NCBI GenBank assembly: GCA_007133995.1
Contig: SLLP01000177.1
Location: 1 to 15,318 of the forward strand
Length of the DNA: 15,318 nucleotides
From: Balneolales bacterium
Lineage (GTDB): Bacteria > Bacteroidota > Rhodothermia > Balneolales > Natronogracilivirgulaceae
Direction of reading: 5' to 3'
The translations under genes were made by a program, and so were the position numbers. The notes beneath the pieces are model-generated. The model made no database searches and had not been told where the DNA came from. It saw only the letters and a list, made by a program, of their open reading frames with translations. Of the stretch, positions 7,874 through 14,971 are shown piece after piece; position 1 is the first letter of the stretch, and every line of letters starts with the position of its first letter.

Positions 7874-7903
7874 GCCATATCATTGAGCCCCTGAGCCATA
7901 TCA
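7873..7903. repeat. Direct repeat spanning the convergent stop codons
   Basis: AGCCATATCA occurs at 7873-7882 and 7894-7903. The first copy begins with the last base of the TAA of the upstream + strand gene. The second ends with the complement of the TGA of the - strand gene. A shorter TGAGCC repeat (7884-7889, 7892-7897) lies between. No terminator stem is visible in the 27-base gap. Confidence 0.5.
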
Positions 7904-9031
7904 GCTGTTGTTCTGCTCATCAGACTGATCTCTCAGCTCCTGCATTCGGGAGAAACGGTATAGCGAAACTTCAAATGGAAGGTCCTTCTGCTCTGTGATG
8001 TGCATGGCCAGCAGGGATGCCACATGCTCGGAATACAGAAGCCCTTTCGATCCTAATCCGGCGTAAACATATAAGCCTTTCAAGTCATGGTGCTCGCCCA
8101 CTACTGGCAGCCGGTCCGGGGTCGTGGCACGGATTCCGGACCATTGACCTATGCGCTTGCACTTCTCATATAAATCGGGTAGCAGCTCCTTGAGTTTCTG
8201 ATCCAGCAGACCAGCACCCTGGGCATCGGGATTTTCATCGTGAAAGTGGTGCTCATAAGTACTTCCGACAGCCAGGGTATGGTCATCAATGGGTGTAATG
8301 TAACCATAAGCCGATATGGCCGGCATGCTACTTATTACTTCTGCGCAGTGATATATGGCCAGCTGACCTTTTACCGCATTCAACGGCAATTCACTCCAAT
8401 ATCTGTTTTCACGAGCCTTGAAACCGGTGCTCACAACCAGAGCAGGAGCTGAAAAAGTGTTGGTGCCGTTACTCAGTGTCCAGCCTTTATCGTTATCAAT
8501 ACGATAAGGACCACCGAAAACAAACCTGACGCCTGCTTTTTTGAGATAGTCGGCATAAGCTTCCAGGTATTCCGGCGTGCGCACGGTTTTTCCTTTTCTG
8601 ATGTAAAGGGCCCCTGTACAGTCCTTTAAAAAAGGTACCTGCTTCTGTACATCCTTGGGCTCCAACCATTCGACCCACCCCTTGGGCCACCGCTTACTCT
8701 GCAATGCAGCCCGAAAATTTTCTGCCAGGAGCTCATCAATTGCAGGTCGCATGACTCCATTTTGAAGCTTCAGATTGGTCTTGGAGCCGGAATTCAGCTG
8801 ATCGAGCCGTTTGTCGAGCATCCTGAAGCACGCTTCGGCATTCCACACCATGCGGGCTCGCTGACCGGTTGCCGGATTAACCATTCCAGCAGGTACCCCG
8901 GAGGCCCCATCACCAATATTCCGTGCTTCATAGACGAGAACCCTGAGATTTTTATTTTTTTCAACAAGTTGTGCTGCAGTTGCAAGACCGGCCAGTCCAC
9001 CGCCCACAATAATGACATCGAATGTTTTCAT
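7901..9031 (-). CDS. FAD-dependent oxidoreductase, DAO fold, MnmC C-terminal-domain-like
   Basis: A 376-residue flavoprotein of the D-amino-acid/glycine oxidase superfamily. The Rossmann motif GGGLAG is at 10-15 and the ribose-binding E35 ends the second strand. GASGVPAGMVNPATG (42-56) is the next conserved loop. VKGQL (220-224), GYITP and VGSTYEHH mark the substrate domain. SGIRATTPDRLPVVG (298-312) and AGLGSKGL (324-331) close the flavin site. The last blocks resemble the oxidase half of MnmC, which acts on carboxymethylaminomethyl-uridine in tRNA. Here that domain stands alone, without the methyltransferase half. Other DAO-family roles (amino acid oxidation, ThiO-like) remain possible. The ATG follows acagaaaga, a weak ribosome-binding site. 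It is the third gene after pncB and pncA on this strand, 65 bases downstream of pncA. Confidence 0.85.
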   Translation of the reverse strand: MKTFDVIIVGGGLAGLATAAQLVEKNKNLRVLVYEARNIGDGASGVPAGMVNPATGQRARMVWNAEACFRMLDKRLDQLNSGSKTNLKLQNGVMRPAIDELLAENFRAALQSKRWPKGWVEWLEPKDVQKQVPFLKDCTGALYIRKGKTVRTPEYLEAYADYLKKAGVRFVFGGPYRIDNDKGWTLSNGTNTFSAPALVVSTGFKARENRYWSELPLNAVKGQLAIYHCAEVISSMPAISAYGYITPIDDHTLAVGSTYEHHFHDENPDAQGAGLLDQKLKELLPDLYEKCKRIGQWSGIRATTPDRLPVVGEHHDLKGLYVYAGLGSKGLLYSEHVASLLAMHITEQKDLPFEVSLYRFSRMQELRDQSDEQNNS

Positions 9032-9096
9032 TCTTTCTGTTTACAATTCCTTAAATCACATTTAATGCATGGAACATAATTCAAATACCTGGGGTA

Positions 9097-9717
9097 CTAC
9101 ACGTAATGCAAAAGGGATTCGGAGGATAATTTCCGGGCACCCGATCCGTCCATTTCCTGCCAAGCCTGGTCAAGAGATCCATCAAGATCAATTCCACGGA
9201 CGGCATCTTCAACTACATTAACCTGGAAGCCCTCTTTCATGGCATCCAAAACAGTCCATTTTACACAAAAATCTGCTGCTAATCCAGTAACATATAAAGT
9301 TGTTATACCTCTCTCCTGCAGATATCCTGCCAGGCCGGTAGGGGTGGTTTTATCATTCTCGAAAAAAGCGGAGTAGGAGTCGATCGATTTACGGAACCCT
9401 TTTCTCACGATAAGCTGACTTGCATTTATATTGAGATCCGGGTGAAAATCGGCTCCCTTTGATCCCTGCACGCAATGGTCCGGCCACAGTACCTGATCAC
9501 CGTAGTCAACCTTGATGACATCAAAAGGATTTTTCCCTTCGTGTGAGGAGGCAAAGGAGTGGTGACCATCAGGATGCCAATCCTGGGTGTTGAGCACAAT
9601 ATCAAATTTACTGATAATCTTGTTTATGACAGGTACGACCTTGTCACCGTCCGGGACGGCGAGTGCTCCACCGGGACAAAAGTCATTTTGAACATCAACT
9701 ATCAAAAGTGCATTCAT
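9097..9717 (-). CDS. pncA: Nicotinamidase
   Basis: PncA deamidates nicotinamide to nicotinate and ammonia in the cytoplasm, feeding NAD salvage. The 206-residue protein has the catalytic triad of the isochorismatase-like hydrolases: D8 in IVDVQNDF, K106 in VRKGFRK and C151 in GLAADFCVKWT. The metal site is also present: D46 and H48 in TQDWHPDGHHSFA, H52 (or H53) in the same block, and H81 in WPDHCVQG. Length and motifs match bacterial PncA throughout. The ATG lies only 6 bases after the pncB stop with no clear ribosome-binding site, so translation is probably coupled to pncB, whose product uses the nicotinate made here. Confidence 0.96.
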   Translation of the reverse strand: MNALLIVDVQNDFCPGGALAVPDGDKVVPVINKIISKFDIVLNTQDWHPDGHHSFASSHEGKNPFDVIKVDYGDQVLWPDHCVQGSKGADFHPDLNINASQLIVRKGFRKSIDSYSAFFENDKTTPTGLAGYLQERGITTLYVTGLAADFCVKWTVLDAMKEGFQVNVVEDAVRGIDLDGSLDQAWQEMDGSGARKLSSESLLHYV

Positions 9718-9723
9718 AACCGA

Positions 9724-11076
9724 TCAATATTTAAGTTCGTTGATTAATGAGTCAAGTTTGTCATCTAAGTGAACACTATAACGTTTCGGATCGGATAACC
9801 GTTTGATGGGATCAGGTAGTTTGGCGACACGTGATGCGCTGAAGCCGGCAATTTCAGTCACATTTACCGGATGTTCAAGCGGCCGACCGGACTTCATTAC
9901 CTTCGTTCGGATGAGCTCCGTGTTTTGACCGGAAGCCGGTTGATCTGCAAGCCGGATGATGTCACGCACAAAATTACCGTATGCATCTGTTTCACGGTCA
10001 ATCTCCTTAAGGCCCGGCAAGCTTTTTTTGGAAGACTCATCGGTATATTTCATGGTGGGACGCCCGTCGAGGTCGCAGATTTTATATACACCGCCAAGAG
10101 CACCATCCGGATGTCCTGTTATAAGTCTGGTACCAACGCCGTAAAAATCAACAGGCGCATTTTGTTCTTGAAGCTCAGCGATACGCTCTTCGTCGAGCTG
10201 ATCGGATACGACAATGGCAACATAATCGAGACCGGCATCATCAAGCATGCTGCGCGCCTTGCGAGACAGTGTTAGCGGATTGCCGCTGTCCAGGCGTATG
10301 CCGGTCAGGCGGTGCCCGCGATCCTCAAGTTCTCGTGCTACGGTGATGGCGTTGGGCAGCCCGGATCCGATCGTATCATATGTATCGACAAGAAGAATGG
10401 TTAAATCGGGGAACAAGCGGGCGTAGGCTCGAAATGCCTCCAGTTCACTCTCAAAGCACTGAATCCAGGAATGTGCCATGGTACCGGAGACAGGCACGTT
10501 GTAGCGGCGGCCGGCAAGAACATTGGACGTGGCATCGATGCCGCCGATGGCTGCGGCGCGTGATGCGGCTATGGCACCGGATGCATGTCCGCGGCGAAGT
10601 CCAAAATCCACCAGTTTGCTTTCCCCCGCGGCCAGGCGCAATCGCCGCGCCTTTGTGGCGATAAGCGATTGAAAGTTCAGAATGTTCAGCAGAAGCGTCT
10701 CCACCAGCTGACACGTGAGAAGCGATCCGGAGACGGTAAGGACCGGCTCTCCCGGAAATACAACCTCGCCTTCCCTGGCAGATACGATGCTGCCATCGAA
10801 TTGGTATCTGCCAAGGTAATTGCAAAAATCTGCATCGAAACCATTTTGCTGCAGCCATTCGCACTCATCCTTGCGGAACCTGAAAGATTCTAAAACAGAA
10901 AGCAGTTCCGTAAGTCCGGCAAATACCACAAACTCACCTGAATAGGGGGCACTTCGGAAAAAATAATCAAAATGTGCATTTTTTTGGTGATAACCGGTTT
11001 TGAAATAACCCTGACCCATGGTGAGTTGGTACAGATCCGTGTAAAGTGCGGGATGCGGAATTTCAGCTATGCTCAT
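9724..11076 (-). CDS. pncB: Nicotinate phosphoribosyltransferase
   Basis: PncB converts nicotinate and PRPP, with ATP, to nicotinate mononucleotide, the entry step of the Preiss-Handler pathway. From ATG 11076 it has 450 residues. Family blocks in order are YTDLYQLTMGQGYF near the start, FDYFFRSAPY, EGEVVFPGEPVL, LVDFGLRRGHASG, GTMAHSWIQCFESE with the His that is phosphorylated during catalysis (about H202), LLVDTYDTIGSGLPNA and GVGTRLITG. One motif reads RLDSGNPL, with Asn where many NAPRTases have Asp; Asn at this spot is also familiar from nicotinamide phosphoribosyltransferase. A TTG start at 11115 is possible, but homologs begin close to the YTDLYQ block and neither start has a strong ribosome-binding site. 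It heads the pncB-pncA-oxidoreductase operon. Confidence 0.96.
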   Translation of the reverse strand: MSIAEIPHPALYTDLYQLTMGQGYFKTGYHQKNAHFDYFFRSAPYSGEFVVFAGLTELLSVLESFRFRKDECEWLQQNGFDADFCNYLGRYQFDGSIVSAREGEVVFPGEPVLTVSGSLLTCQLVETLLLNILNFQSLIATKARRLRLAAGESKLVDFGLRRGHASGAIAASRAAAIGGIDATSNVLAGRRYNVPVSGTMAHSWIQCFESELEAFRAYARLFPDLTILLVDTYDTIGSGLPNAITVARELEDRGHRLTGIRLDSGNPLTLSRKARSMLDDAGLDYVAIVVSDQLDEERIAELQEQNAPVDFYGVGTRLITGHPDGALGGVYKICDLDGRPTMKYTDESSKKSLPGLKEIDRETDAYGNFVRDIIRLADQPASGQNTELIRTKVMKSGRPLEHPVNVTEIAGFSASRVAKLPDPIKRLSDPKRYSVHLDDKLDSLINELKY

Positions 11077-11248
11077 AATATCTGTTGCAAATGATCTGTT
11101 TTCTGTCGATTTCAACTGGTTTGATGTAGAAAATCCGGTATCAATACGAAATTTGATTTTACCCCGTAACTTAGGCCTGCCGGTTCGTAATTCAAAACAT
11201 CTTGGACTATATTGTTTAGAGATTTTTCTCCATGTTTGATTTAACGGT
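11077..11248. promoter_or_regulatory. Divergent promoter region between pncB and the envelope operon
   Basis: These 172 bases must drive pncB leftward and the envelope operon rightward. Rightward, TATATT followed by G at 11208-11213 is a candidate -10, with a weak TTCGTA 18 bases upstream (11184-11189). The transcript would start about 30 bases before the ATG. The -10 sits in acatcttggactatattg, close to the string upstream of murQ. Leftward, no convincing hexamer pair is visible. I see no riboswitch-like stem set and no clear palindromic NAD-repressor operator. Confidence 0.4.
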
Positions 11249-11872
11249 ATGATGGCACAAAAATATCTGTTTTTTTTAATTATAAATGTGTTTCTGGTTT
11301 CTTTGGCGGCATATGGCCAGAATGATTACATCACCCCCATTCCTACAAACGAAGAGGTTGTTGCTGATGAGACGGCGCGCCTGCTGCTCAAACATATGAA
11401 TGAAAAAAGTGCGGGGCCGGATTTCAACGCCGGTATTTCAAGGCCGGTCTATCTGGATGTGGCTGTTCCGGCGCGCGTGCATGCCCGTCTGCAGTCCAAT
11501 CTGCTCGGCGAAGGGGTGCGTGTGGCTGCTGATCCGGATGGCTATCAGTCCATTCGAATTCAATGGGATGCGGACAATATCCTTGAAGAGCTGCGCGGTG
11601 GAATCAGCAGAAGAATCATCCGGGTGGATCTCTATTTTTCGTTGCTGGATGCGGACAGGGAGATACAAAAAACGTGGGAATCATCGTTTGTATGGGAGGA
11701 TGAAATTCCTGCAGATCAGGTAGCTCTATTGGAAGGTTCATGGGAAGCGGCGGCGTTCCATGAGAAAAAAGAGGCCGGACGACGCACGTTTATTCGTCGT
11801 ATTGCCGAACCGGCTGTCATCACCGGTGCCGTTGCAGTTACTATCTACCTACTTTATAATGTTCGCAGCTGA
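11249..11872 (+). CDS. Secreted protein of unknown function with C-terminal membrane segment
   Basis: A 207-residue protein with no family that I recognise. The signal peptide runs from MMAQKYLFFLIINVFLVSLA to a likely cleavage at AYG-Q (residues 23/24). The middle has mixed alpha/beta character: strand-like VYLDVAVPARVHARLQ, GVRVAADPDGYQSIRIQW and RIIRVDLYFSLLDA, then helix-like stretches. Arg-rich RRTFIRRIAEP is followed by a second hydrophobic segment at about 188-205 that reaches almost to the C-terminus, so the protein may be tethered to the inner membrane by its tail. ATG 11249 is chosen; an adjacent ATG at 11252 is equivalent. A T8 tract (11270-11277) lies within the signal-peptide codons. 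Its stop overlaps the next start as TGATG, so the Ig-like lipoprotein is translationally coupled. Confidence 0.8.
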   Translation: MMAQKYLFFLIINVFLVSLAAYGQNDYITPIPTNEEVVADETARLLLKHMNEKSAGPDFNAGISRPVYLDVAVPARVHARLQSNLLGEGVRVAADPDGYQSIRIQWDADNILEELRGGISRRIIRVDLYFSLLDADREIQKTWESSFVWEDEIPADQVALLEGSWEAAAFHEKKEAGRRTFIRRIAEPAVITGAVAVTIYLLYNVRS

Positions 11873-13506
11873 TGCACCCACTATTGCTCCGATTTATATT
11901 AACTATTTCGATTTTTTTCGCTGCTTTACTCGTTTATCAGTGTGCCACGCCCACCCAGCCCACGGGCGGCCCGGCCGATCAAACTCCACCGGAAATCGAA
12001 GAGACGGAACCGCCTGCGGGAACCACAATGTTCGACGGCGACCGCATCCGTTTCCATTTTTCCAAATACATCAATCGAAACAGTTTCCAGAATGCCTTTC
12101 AAATTGAGCCGGATCTGAATCTCGACTACGAGATCAGCTGGCGAAGAAGAACGGCCACGGTTCGTTTTGATGATCGGCTTCCAGATACCACCACGATTAT
12201 CTTTACACTCGAAACCGAGCTGGCTGATGCTCGAAACAACCGAATCACCTCACCATTTCAACTCGCCATTTCAACGGGTCCGGATATTGATCAAGGGAGT
12301 ATAACGGCGAGAGTGCGTGATGCCCAAACCGGAAGAGGAAAAGGCGGGGAGCGCGTGGTCCTGTATCGTTACCCGGTAGACCTAACGACCGGAGCCAACT
12401 ATGTTGCCGAGTCAGATACGGCCGGGCTGGTACAGTTCAACTATCTTCGTGAGGGTAAGTATAAGGCGTTTTGGCTGGATGACCGCAACCGCAACCGCAG
12501 ATGGGATCGTGAACGGGAAGCGGCGCAACCCTTTTCAACCGATTCGCTGGTACTTGAAAAGGCCGGGGAGGCAGACCTCGGGAAGGTCTTTCTTATCCGT
12601 CGTGACACCATACCCCCTGTTTTGCTGGCCGTCGGCATGCTTTCTGAAGTACGGCTCAGACTCCGGTTCAGTGAAGCTGTAACATTGGAGGATGATGCGA
12701 GTATCTCGGTTTTTCACGAGGATCATACTTTCAAAAACGAAGCCGTACCACTTTTTGTCGATTCGGAGAATCCCAATATCCTGTTTGCTCAATCCCGCGA
12801 ACCGCTGTCCGATGGGGCTAATTATCACCTTGAGCTTCAGGGTATCACCGATGCGGCTGGAAACGACGCCGAGTTTGATATTGATGCCTTTCCGGGCTCC
12901 GATGATCCGGACACCACGTATGCCCGTTATGTATCCAATGAGAGCCGGCATGGTATCGCTCCGGATGAACCAATAATAATCCAATATGCCAGATTACTGG
13001 ATGATATTCCGGTTGTACTGGATTCGCTGATCGTTGTAAAAAGCGAAGAGACACATAGTCCGTGGCCTCATGCCGCGAGGAGTGATCATAAGCTGATAAT
13101 ATATCCGGACGGAGAGTGGATTCAGGGTGAAAACTACGAAATCCGCGTTTGGGATGATGAGAACCTGGAACGAAGGACAATTCAGCCAAGGATTCTTTTT
13201 GATGACGAGCTGGGTGGCCTCCATGTGGAAGTTGAGCAGCCGCGTACTGATACCACCATGCATCGTCTCCGGTTGAAGAATGAGCAGGGTGTAATTGTGC
13301 GCAATGAGACGTTCCAATCCGAATTGGAACTTACGGGACTCCCATCGGGTAGTTATACACTGAGAGTGCATGAGATCAGGGATGGATATCGGGATTGGGA
13401 TCCCGGTCAGGTGGATCCATACCGACCGCCAGCCCATTTTTTTATTCAGAGAAATGTACCTGTTGAAAGAGGATTAACCGGCCAGGTGTACGTAGAATGG
13501 TTGTGA
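11872..13506 (+). CDS. Lipoprotein with SbsA/Big_5 Ig-like domain and carboxypeptidase-regulatory-like domain
   Basis: A 544-residue lipoprotein with a hydrophobic start ending in LLVYQC (C24), followed by the ATPTQPTGGPADQTPPEI segment typical of a widespread Bacteroidota lipoprotein family. The SbsA/Big_5 Ig-like domain spans about 37-136 (IRFHFSKYINRNSF). A transthyretin/carboxypeptidase-regulatory-like beta-sandwich spans 142-242 and ends in GKYKAFWLDDRNRNRRWD. A second Ig-like unit is at about 245-340 (RLRLRFSEAVTLEDDASISV). Near the C-terminus SGSYTLRVHEIRDGYRDWDPG (the first 20 residues from S492) echoes the earlier Asp-rich WD loop. The family function is not established; surface or periplasmic structural roles are likely. 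The start overlaps the preceding stop by one base, and the stop overlaps the next start by 10 bases. Confidence 0.85.
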   Translation: MHPLLLRFILTISIFFAALLVYQCATPTQPTGGPADQTPPEIEETEPPAGTTMFDGDRIRFHFSKYINRNSFQNAFQIEPDLNLDYEISWRRRTATVRFDDRLPDTTTIIFTLETELADARNNRITSPFQLAISTGPDIDQGSITARVRDAQTGRGKGGERVVLYRYPVDLTTGANYVAESDTAGLVQFNYLREGKYKAFWLDDRNRNRRWDREREAAQPFSTDSLVLEKAGEADLGKVFLIRRDTIPPVLLAVGMLSEVRLRLRFSEAVTLEDDASISVFHEDHTFKNEAVPLFVDSENPNILFAQSREPLSDGANYHLELQGITDAAGNDAEFDIDAFPGSDDPDTTYARYVSNESRHGIAPDEPIIIQYARLLDDIPVVLDSLIVVKSEETHSPWPHAARSDHKLIIYPDGEWIQGENYEIRVWDDENLERRTIQPRILFDDELGGLHVEVEQPRTDTTMHRLRLKNEQGVIVRNETFQSELELTGLPSGSYTLRVHEIRDGYRDWDPGQVDPYRPPAHFFIQRNVPVERGLTGQVYVEWL

Positions 13507-14465
13507 GTATTACGAAATACACAAAATATCTATTCGGGTTTGTTGTTACAGCTTTATTGGCATCTGGCTTTCTGCAATATGCCGAAGCCTCGGATACGTT
13601 GCAAATACCAGCCTTCGATGTTGTTACTGGTCTTGACGATGCCAGATCCCTGGTGTTGCGCTCGGACGGGCAACTCATGCTGACCGAAGCCGGAACCGAT
13701 CGCCTCATTATCTACCAGACCGATCTCTTTGAGTTTGAGAATAAAAAAAAAGAGCTTGGGGCTCTGTTTCAGAAGAACGCCGATACAGATATGGGCAAGG
13801 AAGACAATGCCCGAACGGGAACTGCCCGTGATACGTTGATGGCAACCATCAATCAGACATATGTGCCGGATCTTGATCAGCCTGATGGACTCTCACTCGT
13901 AATGGACACCTATGCTGCCGTTGTCAGTTCCGGCTCCGGCCACGTGCATCTGCTGGATGAGGATATGGGTTATATGCGAAGTCTTGTGGTACCGCAATGG
14001 GCGTCAGGTGACCGGATCTTTCAACCAAGTGATGTCACCAGTAATGAATTTGGCGAACTGTTTGTATTGGACACCCGTGCCCGGAGAGTTTACCATTTCA
14101 ATGCCAATGGAGGCTACCTGCAGTATTTCGAATTACATGATATGCATCAGCCCGGACGGTTGGTTTATCACAGTGAATCTCTTTTTATAACCGATCCGGG
14201 ATCAGGCAAAATCCACGTATTAACCGATAATGGCCGGCCGTTGGCAACTATAGGGACATTTCCATCGCTTTCCCGGGTAAGAATAATTGATGGCATGATC
14301 TGGGTCCTCTCGGGTGAGGTTGTTCATCTATTCACCATGGCAGGTGAGCATGCCGGTAATATGAGGGCCGGCCCGTCATCTCAACGGATAATGGATGTCA
14401 CAGGATTCGATAATCGGGTGTTTCTATTAACATCCGGTTCTTTGTATTTTTGGACTTTTGAATAA
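13497..14465 (+). CDS. Secreted beta-propeller protein, NHL/6-bladed type
   Basis: A 322-residue exported protein. The signal peptide ends with AEA-S (29-31/32). The mature chain shows repeated short strands in propeller style: DARSLVLRSDGQLMLTEAGTDRLIIY, then QPDGLSLVMDTYAAVVSSGSGHVHLL, QPSDVTSNEFGELFVLDTRARRVYHF, QPGRLVYHSESLFITDPGSGKIHVL and RVRIIDGMIWVLSGEVVHLF (only the first 20 residues of each are meant as the motif). The pattern, a Gln-Pro or Asp lead, a strand, D/G-turn and a strand ending in HxL or YxF, fits an NHL or 6-bladed propeller. A charged insert at about 78-115 (FEFENKKKEL to TGTARD) interrupts blade one and holds an A9 tract (13743-13751). No catalytic residues are recognised; binding or scaffold roles are likely. 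ATG 13497 overlaps the upstream gene by 10 bases. Confidence 0.75.
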   Translation: MVVSITKYTKYLFGFVVTALLASGFLQYAEASDTLQIPAFDVVTGLDDARSLVLRSDGQLMLTEAGTDRLIIYQTDLFEFENKKKELGALFQKNADTDMGKEDNARTGTARDTLMATINQTYVPDLDQPDGLSLVMDTYAAVVSSGSGHVHLLDEDMGYMRSLVVPQWASGDRIFQPSDVTSNEFGELFVLDTRARRVYHFNANGGYLQYFELHDMHQPGRLVYHSESLFITDPGSGKIHVLTDNGRPLATIGTFPSLSRVRIIDGMIWVLSGEVVHLFTMAGEHAGNMRAGPSSQRIMDVTGFDNRVFLLTSGSLYFWTFE

Positions 14466-14493
14466 CAGAAATAACAGACCAATCGAATAAAAG

Positions 14494-14958
14494 ATGGCCA
14501 CGCATATCCATTTGATAATGAACAACAATCCGGGAAAACGCCGGGCTCTGAACTCCATACTGGCTATAGTTACCGGAATACTCATCCTTTCGTGGCCTGA
14601 TGCTCTCTACTATATTTTGGGCAGCTACCTGATTGCCACCGGTCTGTTGTCACTGATTTTTCGGGCACCATCCTTTCTGGTTGCAGCTTCCGTGGTGACC
14701 GGTATATTCATTTTTATATTTCCTTCGTTTATACCATACTTCTTTGCGTTTTTTCTGTTGGTTATCGGACTCGGCTCGTTGATGAGCGGTGGACTTGGTC
14801 TGGCCATATTACCATTGCTGGCAGCGGCATTACTGCTGGCATTTCCAGATATCATATCCATTATTGTGGCTGTTTTCCTGCTACTTTACGGCATTACCTC
14901 CATTGTTGCGATGATCCAGTCACGCAGAAAAGACAAGGAAATAATCGAAGTCTATTAG
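14494..14958 (+). CDS. Small membrane protein, DUF308/HdeD-like, with three-fold repeat
   Basis: A 154-residue integral membrane protein with about six hydrophobic segments between residues 20 and 142 and a basic tail (QSRRKDKE). It contains three similar units: GILILSWPDALYYILGSYLI (29-48), GIFIFIFPSFIPYFFAFFLL (70-89) and LLLAFPDIISIIVAVFLLLY (113-132). Each has a central Pro (P35, P77, P118) and is followed by a Gly-hydrophobic turn (GLLSL, GLGSL, GITSI). Spacing is 42 and 41 residues. This matches the short repeat layout of DUF308/HdeD-type proteins, some of which are linked to acid or envelope stress; that role is not shown here. ATG 14518 is an alternative start without the MATHIHLI extension. 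It follows the propeller gene after 28 bases. Confidence 0.7.
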   Translation: MATHIHLIMNNNPGKRRALNSILAIVTGILILSWPDALYYILGSYLIATGLLSLIFRAPSFLVAASVVTGIFIFIFPSFIPYFFAFFLLVIGLGSLMSGGLGLAILPLLAAALLLAFPDIISIIVAVFLLLYGITSIVAMIQSRRKDKEIIEVY

Positions 14959-14971
14959 TAACGGTATCCCA

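Noticed and set aside
11077..11248. Possible NAD-sensing riboswitch or NrtR operator upstream of pncB
   Set aside because: I found no supporting stem-loop set or palindrome of sufficient length by eye.
12535..13437. Several overlapping - strand open frames inside the Ig-like lipoprotein gene
   Set aside because: They shadow a clear lipoprotein with conserved domains and have no start signals of their own.
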